Source: Diorhabda sublineata (lineage: Eukaryota > Arthropoda > Insecta > Coleoptera > Chrysomelidae). Taken from it: DNA of 64,000 nucleotides. Location: the NCBI RefSeq assembly GCF_026230105.1, contig NC_079482.1, positions 3,224,001 to 3,288,000 on the forward strand. The letters run 5' to 3'. A program made the translations under genes and the position numbers. Position 1 is the stretch's first letter. Every line of letters begins with the position of its first letter. Of this stretch, positions 1 to 11,275 are shown in pieces. The notes beneath the pieces were generated by a model. The model was not told the origin of the DNA, ran no database searches, and was given only the letters and a program-made list of their open reading frames with translations.

Positions 1-1252
1 CGGTGATTCCAGGTCACGTCTGCTTGAAGAGCAGGTCTTGCAAAAACTGCTTTAGGTTCGAGATCTTGAACTTCTGTAAGTTGTAGTGTTCGGAAAGGAC
101 GTGCCTTGGTAGCCGATTCCGCAGGCTCCAAAGAAAGGACTTCCTATAAATTGATGTTCTAAGCGTCTGTAAGCGAACTCGATGATTCCAGGTCACGTCT
201 GCTTGAAGAGCAGGTCTTGCAAAAACTGCTTTAGGTTCGAGATCTTGAACTTCTGTAAGTTGTAGTGTTCGGAAAGGACGTGCCTTTGTAGCCGATTCCG
301 TAGGCTCCAAAGAAAGGACTTCCTATAAATTGATGTTCTAAACGTCTGTAAGCGAACTCGGTGATTCCAGGTCACGTCTGCTTGAAGAGCAGGTCTTGCA
401 AAAACTGCTTTAGGTTCGAGATCTTGAACTTCTGTAAGTTGTAGTGTTCGGAAAGGACGTGCCTTGGTAGCCGATTCCGCAGGCTTCAAAGAAAGGACTC
501 CCTGTAAATTGACGTTCTAATCGTCTGTAAGCGAACTCGGTGATTCCAGGTCACGTCTGCTTGAAGAGCAGGTTTTGCAAAAACTGCTTTAGGTTCGAGA
601 TCTTGAACTTCTGTGAGTTGTAGTGTTCGGAAAGGACGTGCCTTGGTAGCCGATTCTGCAGGCTCCAAAGAAAGTACTTCCTATAAATTGATGTTCTAAA
701 CGTCTGTAAGCGAACTCGATGATTCCAGGTCACGTCTGCTTGAAGAGCAGGTCTTGCAAAAACTGCTTTAGGTTCGAGATCTTGAACTTCTGTGAGTTGT
801 AGTGTTCGGAAAGGACGTGCCTTGGTAGCCGATTCCGCAGGCTCCAAAGAAAGGACTCCCTATAAATTGATGTTCTAAGCGTCTGTAAGCGAACTCGATG
901 ATTCCAGGTCACGTCTGCTTGAAGAGCAGGTCTTGCAAAAGCTGCTTTAAGTTCGAGATCTTGAACTTCTGTAAGTTGTAGTGTTCGGAAAGGACGTGCC
1001 TTTGTAGCCGATTCCGCAGGCTCCAAAGAAAGGACTCCCTATAAATTGATGTTCTAAACGTCTGTAAGCGAACTCGATGATTCCAGGTCACGTCTGTTTG
1101 AAGAGCAGGTCTTGCAAAAACTGCTTTAGGTTCGAGATCTTGAACTTCTGTAAGTTGTAGTGTTCGGAAAGGACATGCCTTGGTAGCCGATTCCGTAGGC
1201 TCCAAAGAAAGGACTTCCTATAAATTGATGTTCTAAGCGTCTGTAAGCGAAC
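1..1252. repeat. Satellite array A, 179-bp monomer, 7 copies
   Basis: The motif gattccaggtcacgtctg recurs at 5, 184, 363, 542, 721, 900 and 1079, an exact 179-bp spacing. The array runs off the left edge of the window, so its true length is unknown. It stops abruptly at about 1252, where the sequence changes to aattgctttaggtggg. Monomers differ at only a few positions. Overlapping minus-strand open frames of about 98 codons cover the array, but 179 is not a multiple of 3, so the frame rotates from copy to copy and each frame ends near the next junction. I read it as non-coding satellite DNA. Confidence 0.97.
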
Positions 1253-1884
1253 AATTGCTTTAGGTGGGATTGTGTTAAAGAGCTCGAAAGAGTATCTACC
1301 GTGGTAGTATCGGTATAACAAAGTCTGATCGGTGACCTTTCCTCTGTGCTTTAAGCTGTTCATGGTCAACTGTAGATAGCCTATAAGTCGCTCTCTTCTG
1401 TATTCAGTCGAGCATCTTCAGGGTATGCTTGGAAGTCGAGCTCTAAATGTGCGAGCAATACTCCAAAGATGGATGAATCTGAGCTTTGTTGAAGACTAGA
1501 AACAGTTGCGGGGTATACAGCGTCTTAAGTTTTTGTGAAGCTTCCTAAGCTAACTCGACCCACAACATTCAACAAGAAAATATTTTCTTGTTATTCAATA
1601 AAAGACAATTGTGGTGATAAGATTTTTCGATTGTGATTTGTCTTTGACATCAAAATAGATTTAATTTTTGGCAATAACCTCTTCATTGGTGAATTTTGAG
1701 CGCAATTCAAATAATTTTGACATCGTTTTTATCATCTTAATAAAACAGAACTTCCTTCTTATTCAAATGGGACCATTTATCGGCAATTTAGTCCTAAAAC
1801 GTTCCATTGACAATACTGCTCAGAATAATCATTTCGGTTCGTCTAAACATAGCTAACCAATTCCGAACAGTTGATTTTTATAGG
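1253..1884. other. Intronic sequence, no feature seen
   Basis: Single-copy-looking sequence between two arrays. Small open frames on the + strand near 1668-1995 overlap the start of the next repeat and show no recognisable domain. Confidence 0.5.
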
Positions 1885-2400
1885 CTAGCTATGAAAAACG
1901 GAATAGAAATGTCAAAAAGTGGAAGAAAACTGAGGCAAATGTCAATACTGACACGTGACTATGAAACACGGAATAGAAATGACAAAAAATCATAAAAAAA
2001 CTAATAGAAATGTTAAAAAGTGGGATAAAATTGACAGAAATGTCAAGACTGACACATGACTATGAAAAACGGAATAGAAATGTCAAAAAGTGGGAATAAA
2101 ACTGACAGAAATGTCAAGACTGACACGTGAATATGAAAAACGGAATAGAAATGTCAAAAAGTGGGAATAAAACTGACAGAAATTCTAGACTGACACGTGA
2201 ATATGAAAAACGGATTAGAAATGTCAAAAATGGAAAAAACTTGACGGAAATGTCTATACTGACACGTGACTATGAAATACGGAATAGAAATGACAAAAAA
2301 ATCTTGAAAAAATTAATATAAATGACAAAAAAATCGAAAAAACTAATAGAAATGTCAAAAAGTGAAAAAAACTGACGTAAATATCAATACTGGAGTAGTT
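1885..2400. repeat. Degenerate array B, about 70-72-bp unit
   Basis: The phrase tatgaaaaacggaatagaaa recurs at about 1888, 2061, 2132 and 2202, with variants near 1961 and 2271, giving a 69-73-bp step and one longer gap. Within each unit the words gaaatgtcaa and gacacgtgac repeat at about half-unit spacing, so the unit probably grew from a shorter repeat. It is more diverged than the other arrays and fades out by 2400. Confidence 0.85.
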
Positions 2401-2587
2401 TTTTGACAGAAATGGATGCTTTATAAACACAACGGTCTTGCAATCTAACAAAAGTTGTTTTATTCAAAATCATAATATCCACTGTTTACCAATGAAAACA
2501 TCGGATCGTAAACATAAATGCATTTCTATTGGCCGAAGCCGTATATACACAATTTCTTCGATAACTATACACAGTCTGCGATAAGCA

Positions 2588-2845
2588 GTGGCTTCGTTTA
2601 GTGAGATTTATTCAATTCATACATTCTGTAGACCATGGACGAATGAAAAAAATAAAATTGCGCACTGTAATGGGAATAAAGAAAAGTATGAATTTAATAG
2701 TAAAGATTTAGATATACAAACACAGCAAGTTATTTTAAATATATTCGAATGTTTAATAAAGGAGAATATTCAACAATCTTATAATGTAATCATACTAAGA
2801 ATCGCCGAATTAACTAGAGTAAATAAATTTTCATTTATCGAGTAG
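2588..2845 (+). pseudogene. Possible transposase N-terminal fragment (85 codons)
   Basis: An open frame of 85 codons ends in TAG at 2843-2845. The segment DIQTQQVILNIF followed by IILRIAELTRV resembles the helix-turn-helix start found in several insect DDE transposases, where a basic stretch and a 'nv..~f' helix precede a 'r.ae.tgvs' recognition helix. That likeness is weak. No catalytic domain follows. It could equally be a chance frame in AT-rich DNA. Confidence 0.25.
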
Positions 2846-4039
2846 TCACGAAAGGGGTTGCGGTGAACCATTCACAGAACAAATAAAGAAAAACTGAAAA
2901 TCAGTTTGATACTACTCAAGATTTCATATGTAAGACAATTTATAGTTTTTATAAAGAGAAAAGGCTAGCAGATTATCCAGAATACAATTATACCTAGAAA
3001 CATTGCGTCAAATTTCGCAATAATCGAATCGTCAAGAATAATCCGATGGCGACAAGATTATTTGCGGCAGATAAAAGACTACCGAAGTTTTACTAGACAA
3101 ATGGATCAGTTCACGTCTGGTATCCTGTTTAAACCAAACGCCCTTACGAGCAGGCACATTTTACTCGTCTATTTAAGTTTTATGATTCAATATTCAGTTG
3201 TAGCGAGTTAAGGAGGTATAATAATGATTTTTTTGCAAGTTCCAAGTAGGACTACAATTAAGTGCGAGTTTTCGATTATATTACTTTAATTTTCAATGTA
3301 TTTATCAGTAAATACATAATTTATTACGTAGTTTCTATCATTCTATCCGTCCTTCCTTGATTTGAAGCAACTTCTGAATCATTTTAACAATCATTTTATT
3401 ACACCCTTAACCTCATTGCATTTTACGTACTCCTGATAAACCAATTTCAATTTATTTATATTCGACAGAAAAAACCGTTAGCCGGAGTGGACTGCTGGTT
3501 ATAATATAATCCATGAATACCGGAAAATTTGAAACAATAGAGAAATACAGTTTCCGTAATTTGATCATTTCGTTTCAATTTTTCACTCTATCAAAGCCAA
3601 TTAACGTATAAAAGTCAAATAGAAGCCATATTAAAATTCTGTGCATATAGTCGATATTAATATTCTTCGTTTTATTGTATTCGTATTGTCAACAAGCCTG
3701 GATATAATTGCACTATATTTTATGAGAGAATAAAGCTCAGGTCAATTTTATTTTGAGGTAATTCCATTTAGTTTCACATCGTAATCTCATTTTAATATAT
3801 TTTTAACTTTTCAACGAGAGAAGTAGTCGTGTCAACTTGATTCCTACTTTATGTCGATCTTTTATCTTTACTCCTGTCCATTTCATTCTGAAGTAAATAT
3901 AGTAAAACCTAGTATAGTCAAAGATATTTAAGAAACAAAATGGAAAATAGCAAAAGGAGAACATGTACAAACTTTCATAGGTCACTATTCCAATGTTATA
4001 ATAGTCATTGAAATTCTAATGAGTTGTTTATAAATGTTA
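2846..4039. other. AT-rich intronic sequence, nothing recognised
   Basis: No repeat or coding similarity was seen on either strand. A 60-codon minus-strand frame at 3803-3985 has no recognisable content. Confidence 0.5.
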
Positions 4040-6535
4040 GAAGTATGCACAAAAGAAATCAAGACTTTACTGGGACACACAGTATTGGAAATACGTGCCA
4101 CCAAACTTGTGGCAATATTGTTGGAAAACATATGATGTTCAAAAAATCATTCGCACCAAAATAATGAGAACATTGAGCTGAAATTTTGGGAAAGATGTTG
4201 GATGTATGTAAGAAAAAAATCAAAATTGTTGGGTCACACAGTATTGGAAATACGTGGCATTAAATTTGTTGCAATATTGATGGAAAACATATGGCGTTCA
4301 AAAAATCATTCTCACCAAAATAATGAGAACATTGAGCTGAAATTTTGGGAAAGATGTTAATGAATGTTGGATGTATGTAGAAAAAAATCAAAACTTTGTT
4401 GGGTCACACAGTATTGGAAATACGTGCCATCAAACTTGTCAATATTGTTGGAAAACATATGATGTTCAAAAATCATTCGCACCAAAATAATGAAACCATT
4501 GAGCTGAAATTTTGGTAAAGATGTTAATGAATGTTGGATGTATGTAAGAAAAAAATCAAGACTTTATTTGGACACGCAGTATTGGAAATACGTGCCACCA
4601 AACTTGTTGCAATATTGTTGGAAAACATATGATGTTCAAAAATCATTCGCACCAAAATAATGAAACCATTGAGCTGAAATTTTGGTAAAGATGTTAATGA
4701 ATGTTGGATGTATGTAAGAAAAAAATCAAGACTTTATTTGGACACGCAGTATTGGAAATACGTGCCACCAAACTTGTTGCAATATTGTTGGAAAACATAT
4801 GATGTTCAAAAATCATTCGCACCAAAATAATGAAACCATTGAGCTAAAATTTTGGGAAAGATGTTAATGAATGTTGGATGTATGTAGGAAAAAAATCAAA
4901 ACTTTGTTGGGTCACACAGTATTGGGAATACGTGGCATCAAACTTGTTGCAATATTGTTGGAAAACATATGATGTTCAAATTAATGAATGTTGAATGTAT
5001 GTAGGAAAAAAATCAAAACTTTTTTGGGTCGCACAGTATTGGAAATACGTGCCACCAAACTTGTTGCAATATTGTTGGAAAACATATGATGTTCAAAAAT
5101 CATTCGCACCAAAATAATGAAACCATTGAGCTAAAATTTTGGGAAAGATGTTAATGAATGTTGGATGTATGTAGGAAAAAAAATCAAAATTGTTGGGTCA
5201 CACAGTATTGGAAATACGTGGCATTAAATTTGTTGCAATATTGATGGAAAACATATGATGTTCAAAAATCATTCGCACCAAAATAATGAAACCATTGAAC
5301 TGAAATTTTAGAAAGATGTCAATGAATGTTGGATGTATGTAGGAAAAAAATCAAAACTTTGTTGGGTCGCACAGTATTGGAAATACGTGCCACCAAACTT
5401 GTTGCAATATTGTTGGAAAACATATGATATTCAAAAATCATTCGCACCAAAATAATGAGAACATTGAGCTGAAATTTTGGGAAAGATGTTAATGAATGTT
5501 GGATGTATGTAGGAAAAAAATCAAAATTGTTGGGTCACACAGTATTGGAAATACGTGGCATTAAATTTGTTGCAATATTGATGGAAAACATATGGCGTTC
5601 AAAAAATCATTCTCACCAAAATAATGAGAACATTGAGCTGAAATTTTGGGAAAGATGTTAATGAATGTTGGATGTATGTAGGAAAAAAAATCAAAATTGT
5701 TGGGTCACACAGTATTGGAAATACGTGGCATTAAATTTGTTGCAATATTGATGGAAAATATATGGCGTTCAAAAAATCATTCGCACCAAAATAATGAGAA
5801 CATTGAGCTGAAATTTTAGAAAGATGTCAATGAATGTTGGATGTATGTAGAAAAAAAATCAAAACTTTGTTGGGTCACACAGTATTGGAAATACGTGGCA
5901 TCAAACTTGTTGCAATATTGTTGGAAAACATATGATGTTCAAAAAATCATTCGCACCAAAATAATGAGAACATTGAGCTGAAATTTTGGTAAAGATGTTA
6001 ATGAATGTTGGATGTATGTAGGAAAAAAATCAAAATTGTTGGGTCACACAGTATTGGAAATACGTGGCATTAAATTTGTTGCAATATTGATGGAAAACAT
6101 ATGGCGTTCAAAAAATCATTCTCACCAAAATAATGAGAACATTGAGCTGAAATTTTGGGAAAGATGTCAATGAATGTTGGATGTATGTAGAAAAAAAATC
6201 AAAACTTTGTTGGGTCACACAGTATTGGAAATATGTGGCATCAAACTTGTTGCAATATTGTTGGAAAACATATGATGTTCAAAAAATCATTCGCACCAAA
6301 ATAATGAGAACATTGAGCTGAAATTTTGGGAAAGATGTTAATGAATGTTGGATGTATGTAGGAAAAAAAATCAAAATTGTTGGGTCACACAGTATTGGAA
6401 ATACACAGGCATTAAATTTGTTGCAATATTGATGGAAAACATATGGCGTTCAAAAAATCATTCGCACCAAAATGATGAGGACATTGAGCTGAAATTTTGG
6501 GAAAGATGTTAATGAATGTTAGATGTATGTAGAAA
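4040..6535. repeat. Satellite array C, about 170-bp monomer, about 14 copies
   Basis: The phrase tgaatgttggatgtatgta recurs at about 4361, 4528, 4698, 4868, 5155, 5323, 5493, 5662, 5831, 6002, 6171, 6342 and 6513, a 167-171-bp step. One monomer near 4868-4984 is shortened to about 116 bp. Two monomer types are interleaved: one with 'ttggaaaacatatgatgttc' and one with 'atggaaaacatatggcgttc'. They mix irregularly, and a hybrid lies near 5155-5323. The array ends about 270 bp upstream of the Lar exon. Confidence 0.95.
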
Positions 6536-6807
6536 ATAATCTAGTACAATTTACCTGATGTTGTAAAGTTATATTTCCAGCATTTCGCTTCACATATTCA
6601 TTCCTAGCTCATTCTAAGTGTCGCGACGTTGTATGATTCCATCGCAAGAATTTTTTTACTGATATTTATTCCGCAATGGCTAATGCTTCTAATCCTCCTT
6701 CCATCTGTCTATTCTCTAACGATCTATCCATTCGTTAGCTTTGTATATGTACTTGTTGACGAAACTTGTTTAAAGTTTTGAGTACTATTATTAACTCTTC
6801 ATTTCAG

Positions 6808-6969
6808 GTTCCCAGACTAGATATCAAGTAAAAGAATTCCCCGACGGTGCTTCTTTGCTTCGTATAGAACCAGTTAAAGCCGGTAGAGACGACGCTAACT
6901 ATGAATGTGTTGCTGAAAATGGTGTGGGAGATGCTGTTAGCGCAGAAGCCACGCTAATCGTCTTCGAAA
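6808..6969 (+). CDS. Lar: Lar receptor tyrosine phosphatase, internal exon (Ig domain)
   Basis: This is the one convincing host exon. A pyrimidine-rich acceptor (cttcatttcag) ends at 6807 and a GTAAGT donor begins at 6970. The 162-nt exon enters and leaves in phase 1 and holds 53 whole codons with no stop. The product reads SQTRYQVKEFPDGASLLRIE..., then AGRDDANYECVAENGVGDAV. The D-x-x-x-Y-x-C pattern is the classic F-strand of an immunoglobulin domain. The LRIEPVKAGRDDA...YECVAENGVGDAVSA stretch matches the first Ig domain of Drosophila Lar as I know it. LAR proteins are type I membrane tyrosine phosphatases that act in axon guidance and synapse formation; the Ig domains bind extracellular ligands. 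The first half of the Ig domain must lie upstream of the window. The family call is firm; orthology rests on recognition, not alignment. Confidence 0.93.
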
Positions 6970-8905
6970 GTAAGTTTGACAATATAAATATTTTTTGTGT
7001 CAAATTCTTTGATGCAGCTCCGATTTTCCTGAAAATTTGGAATTAAGCTCATTTCACCCTCCACATCAAGATTTACATGGACGCAAGGTGTGCAAATTAT
7101 TTTTAAGGGGTGAAAACCGCCCCTTATCGAAACATACCAATATTATAGTTTTTCGTACTTTTTTCCAATTCAAATGTTTTTCGTTTATGCAGCATAAATA
7201 TCTTAACATATTATACAGTAGAAAATTTATATATTTTGAAGTATCAACCCTTAAAAATCTTTAAAAACTACCCTTCTGATGAAAATAATGTAGGAAAAAA
7301 TCTTTTAACGATTTAAAACATTGCAATTTCATTTTTATTGTGAAAAATTCATAGCATTTTAATAAACTTCAATTAGTAATTAATTTTCACTATTCAGCTT
7401 GTAAAAACTACCCCTTTGCAGAAAATGAAATAAAAATAAATCTATTAGACTATTAACTATTAGATTCTGCATTCTTTTTGGTATTAAAGTTTCTTGTCTC
7501 TATTTGGAGTAATTTTTAATTGTCTATACCCTGTCAACCCTTAAGAACTACCCCTTTACCAAAAATACAATGAAAAAGTAGTGTTTAATGACATTCAATG
7601 ACATTTTTCATGAATGAAAATTCATTTTCTGCCGTAAAAAAAAATATTTTTATTAAAAAAAATTTTTACAATTGATAAAAAAAAATTAAAACAAATATAA
7701 ATATTATATAGATATATATACATAGTAGATTAAAAGTATATCATCTCTTGGTACTCTCAAATGTACCTACAGGTAATTTAGAATCAACAGAAAAAATTCG
7801 TGCGTAAAAATTTGGAACTTTTTATATCCTATAATTCACCAAAAAAATTTCAATATCTTATTTTTTATGTAACTCTGTTCATTTTGAAGCTATCACATCC
7901 TCCAAAAAACCATTTTAAAGGTAATTTTCAGTACTACAAGCTTATGTATTTTAGAAGGGCTTGAAACCTTCCACATTTTATAAATAAAGGGTCAAAGGGC
8001 TGTGGATAAGCAATCCTCGCACTATAGTGACAGATTAATTTGATTATAACTCCGTCAATTTTTATGCTACAAAAACAATAAAAAAATCAAAATAATCGTC
8101 ATAAAAAATGCTTTAATTTGATTGTTTATTCGTTTTTGTAGATCTTACAGTTGTGGAGAAAAAATGAGTAAAACAATTTTTTTTATTAAAAAAAAAAGTA
8201 TTATTTAGTGCTAATTATTTTCAAAATTATGCATTTCTAGTCAGCCAAACTTTCAGATGTCGTTTATAACATTTAAATAAAGTATTTGGTACAAGGAATA
8301 AATTTAATTTTGATTTTCAATAAAATGGCTTTAGTTTTAGTGCCAATTTTTTAGCTTTAACTATTTTACATCATATTTTACTGAAATTTCAGTCGAAATG
8401 ACTTTTATCATTTGTCATTTGAAAGATCTTTTTAAGCTCTTTAAAAAATATTTGATGACTTTTTGTTGAAAAATGTACCCTTTTCCAATTATTCCAGATT
8501 AAATGCTCAATTACGTAAAACAAAAATTATTCAAATATCTATTTATATATTTATGCTTTAGGTAGATTATTAAAATCTTAATATATAGCTTAGTTTCTTT
8601 ATTTTTTTATAAGCTTCATTTTTGTTCATTACACTTTTTTCGATAAACTGCCTAACAAAGTTACAAAACCATTGAAAAATGGGGTTTTTTTGAATAAAAA
8701 TCATACTTTTCAATTGCGAATAACTCAAAAACTATTGCTCTGTCGAAAAAATTTCATACGACATTTTTTACTTTGAATTTGCCGATCTTTCGATTTCTGG
8801 AGTTATATTGGGGGCTTTAGGAAATTCGGAGGGGAAATATTTGAATACCTGGCCGAATTCAAAATATTGTACTTCAATAAAATTTTCAAAGCATTAAATA
8901 ACTGA
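6970..8905 (+). other. Start of large Lar intron; AT-rich with degenerate short repeats
   Basis: The donor GTAAGT opens an intron with no further Lar exon seen in the window. Between 7245 and 7570 the phrase 'caacccttaaaaactacccc' recurs about three times in diverged form, and the same words occur at 61.7 and 62.3 kb, so this is a dispersed repeat family. No coding similarity was recognised. Long A and T runs are common. Confidence 0.6.
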
Positions 8906-10050
8906 TCTAGAGGTAGACTGATAATAAAGAACCCGAAGAAGATGAAAAAGAAGAACAAAATAATAACAGATGATAAGGAAATAACGCAACAGTATAAGAA
9001 ATCTGGGTAATGGTACTAAGAATGTTCAATGAAGGTAGGACACGTGGAAACAACAGAAATATTGGATGGAAGAGGATGAATAAAGTACCAAGTACTAATG
9101 GAATGATTTTATTCATGAAAAGAAAAAAATAGGAGGAGCTCAACCCTACATAGGACCCAAGGTATCCTTGTTGAACAATATCGAACAATTCCCTACTTCG
9201 TAATCGTTAATATTAGACCTAGTTCATGAAAAATCTATCGATTAGTGTCTTTCACCACTTACAAAACAGTTTAATTTCCAAAAAAATATATAATTATCGT
9301 TTTAAGTAAGTAAAAACTGAGAATTCTTGATTAAATAACCAAAATAATGAGTTTCGTGATATTGTTTTTAATAATATAAAGAATAAAAGTTGGAAGAACT
9401 TAATTATCTTCTAAATTAACTTTTGTATGAATTCGTCATCTAAAATATTTCATCAGTGCCCCGAAAATTCAAATTAAGTACGTGTCTCGCAGAAATCATT
9501 TATAACCAAAATTTACCATGAATTCCCGTTCACAAGTGGGAAAGAAGCAGGTAGAAATGTCTTTTTATTTAATTACGAGCTTTTCTTCTCTCCGCATCCG
9601 GTTCCTTTCCAATTGAATTCTCATTTTTCTATAATACTTCCCTGCAAATATTATTTCGAATCTAATTTATGGGAGCTCTACGTCTACGTATAAAAAAATT
9701 ATCGTTTTCGGGAATGGTGAGCACCACACGATGAGGTTCCTACTTCTTAATAAGTATGAGTACATGGAAAATTATTTACATATTTATTTTTATTCTTAGT
9801 ACTATAATAAACTAATTATTAACAATGGAAACCAGTGGAACGGGAAATGGAAGAATAAAACAGATAAAGTAACCCTCGAAACAAAACTTGGAGGCTAATG
9901 ATTGAGTATTGAATGATTTTTCTAACAAAACTCAATTCAACTACATTCTAAGTATATTTGTGGCGGTATGTGGCTTATAATTAGGTATTGAATGATTGGA
10001 TCTTGAAGTTTCCATCTCCAGCTCCAGATTTCCATTAATTTTTACCTAGG
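8906..10050. other. Intronic sequence, nothing firmly recognised
   Basis: A + strand stretch rich in gaa and aag codons at 8920-9180 has the composition of LINE C-terminal regions seen elsewhere in the window, but no motif could be placed. The rest is AT-rich and unassigned. Confidence 0.4.
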
Positions 10051-10059
10051 TGCCTTATA

Positions 10060-10490
10060 AAAATGTGTCCAATTCTCAAAAATGTCATGAAACAGCTTAA
10101 GAGAAACTGGTCTTTTTGGAAAGATGGCAGTGAAGACGTCAAAGGGGTTACAGTGGGTTGAAGAAGAGTCAAAGTTTGAGGTTTTTGGGTCTAAAATAAG
10201 AATGAACCACGGTGGAAGCAAGGTGATGGTATGGGAATGTTTTGAACGAAACGCTAGTTGAGATTTTGAATTTTGAAGAAGGAAATGTTCTTGCCAAGTA
10301 TTCCTCGAATATGTGGAGTATTTGAAAAATTTCAATAGAACGAAAGTACTGGAAGAAATTATTTTACAGTCACAGTCGTTCAACCTCAACTCGATTGAAT
10401 GGTTGTGGACAACAAATTGGACAGGGAAGTCAGAAAGCAACGTTCCCAATTATTACAGAGAATGCCAAAATTTTGCACAGAAATAATTGA
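10060..10490 (+). pseudogene. Tc1-like transposase relic
   Basis: Cut-and-paste transposase of the Tc1 group, dead. In the frame starting near 10154 the product reads WVEEESKFEVFGSKIR and then MNHGGSKVMVWECF, matching the family's 'W.DESKFEVFGSK..HGGGSVMVWGCF' block. From 10367 it reads QSQSFNLNSIEWLW, the 'QSPDLNPIE.LW' block. A frameshift then leads into NKLDREVRKQRSQLLQ, the usual C-terminal helix. At least one stop and two frame changes break it. The second catalytic Asp position reads Glu (EEESKF for SDESKF), while the Glu of 'NPIE' is kept as NSIE. The N-terminal DNA-binding half and the DND block are missing. A long minus-strand frame over this region is a shadow. Confidence 0.85.
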
Positions 10491-10539
10491 AGCAAATCAA
10501 GAATTTAAATATGTAGATAACATGATGATGATGAAGAAT

Positions 10540-10860
10540 GTGTCAATTATTTTTTTCCCACTAATCTCAAGATGTGAAAAAATAAGAAACGAGAGAATCA
10601 GGGAGATCATGAAAGTGCAGCATACGATTACAGAAGACATTAGGGTGAATCAGTTGGTACAGACATGTGCAAAGAATGCCTGAAGACCGCATGCCCAAAC
10701 AAATTTTAAATTGGACACCACGAGGAAGAAAAAAGAGAGGAAGACGAAGATTAAGTTGGAGGGAGGCCATCGAGAAGGATATTCGAGAAAAATAATTGGA
10801 AGAAGATGTTTAGGGAGATCGAAAAAGAAGGAAACTGGAAGTTTGTTTGGTTTGAATCTT
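10540..10860 (+). pseudogene. Non-LTR retrotransposon C-terminal relic
   Basis: Starting at about 10568 the + strand encodes RNERIREIMKVQHTI...NQLVQ, then after a frame change DRMPKQILNWTPRGRKKRGR-like and SWREAIEKDIREK-like segments spread over frames. These match the C-terminal tail that follows the reverse transcriptase in many insect 'endonuclease-reverse transcriptase' LINE proteins: 'RN..I...M.V...I...I...QL.WYGH..RMP', then 'PPGRRKRGRPR..WR.GI...'. A TGA at 10681 and frameshifts break it. It directly abuts the Tc1 relic. The LINE clade cannot be set from this tail. Confidence 0.8.
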
Positions 10861-10929
10861 ATAAGGAAACGTACGTTGACATTTGCCTCGGTAAGTACAT
10901 TATTGTTGGCACTTATTTTAGCACTGTAA

Positions 10930-11275
10930 CTTCAACTTTAGTTTTTTTGTTCCATCTCCGATCGAGGCACAAGGTCTCTTCAGATTCTAGAATGGGATCT
11001 GTAAAATTGGGCTTTGCTCTGAAATCCTTGGAGGATTTCAATGTTGGAGTTACTTGCAGTACCCCAGAGTTGAATCCCATACGTCCATTCGTTTTAAAAC
11101 TACCTTATAGAGAACCAGCTCATTTCCGATGTTTGAACAATGCATTTTTTCGAATTTGATACCCAGTTCTGTTAAGATATTCTCTCACCAAGTTAATCTC
11201 CTATCTAGATACATACCCAGATATTTTATATCATTTTCTAGTTTTAATGTTGTTTGTTGTGGGCTAACTAATTTT
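10930..11275 (-). pseudogene. Jockey-type LINE reverse transcriptase C-terminal relic
   Basis: Read on the minus strand from 11275, the product contains IKYLGMYLDRRLTW, then ELVLYKVVLKRM, and after a frame change YGIQLWGTASNSNIEILQGF followed by QSKAQFYRS. This matches the thumb and post-RT region of Jockey-clade LINE proteins ('KYLG..LD.RLTW..HI', 'LLYK.VLKP.W.YGIQLWG.AS.SNI.ILQ.FQSK'). A stop after RLTW and one frame change show it is dead. It lies tail to tail with the + strand LINE relic at 10540-10860. Over this stretch the + strand carries a 117-codon frame, which is a shadow. Confidence 0.88.

Noticed and set aside
14..1369. Overlapping 98-codon minus-strand ORFs at the left edge as genes
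   Set aside because: Same reason: they are phases of a 179-bp satellite.
10042..10449. The 135-codon minus-strand ORF as a gene
   Set aside because: It is the shadow of the + strand Tc1-like transposase relic, whose motifs are clear.
10806..11159. The 117-codon + strand ORF as a gene
   Set aside because: Its first part is the end of a LINE tail in another frame and the remainder is the shadow of the minus-strand Jockey relic.
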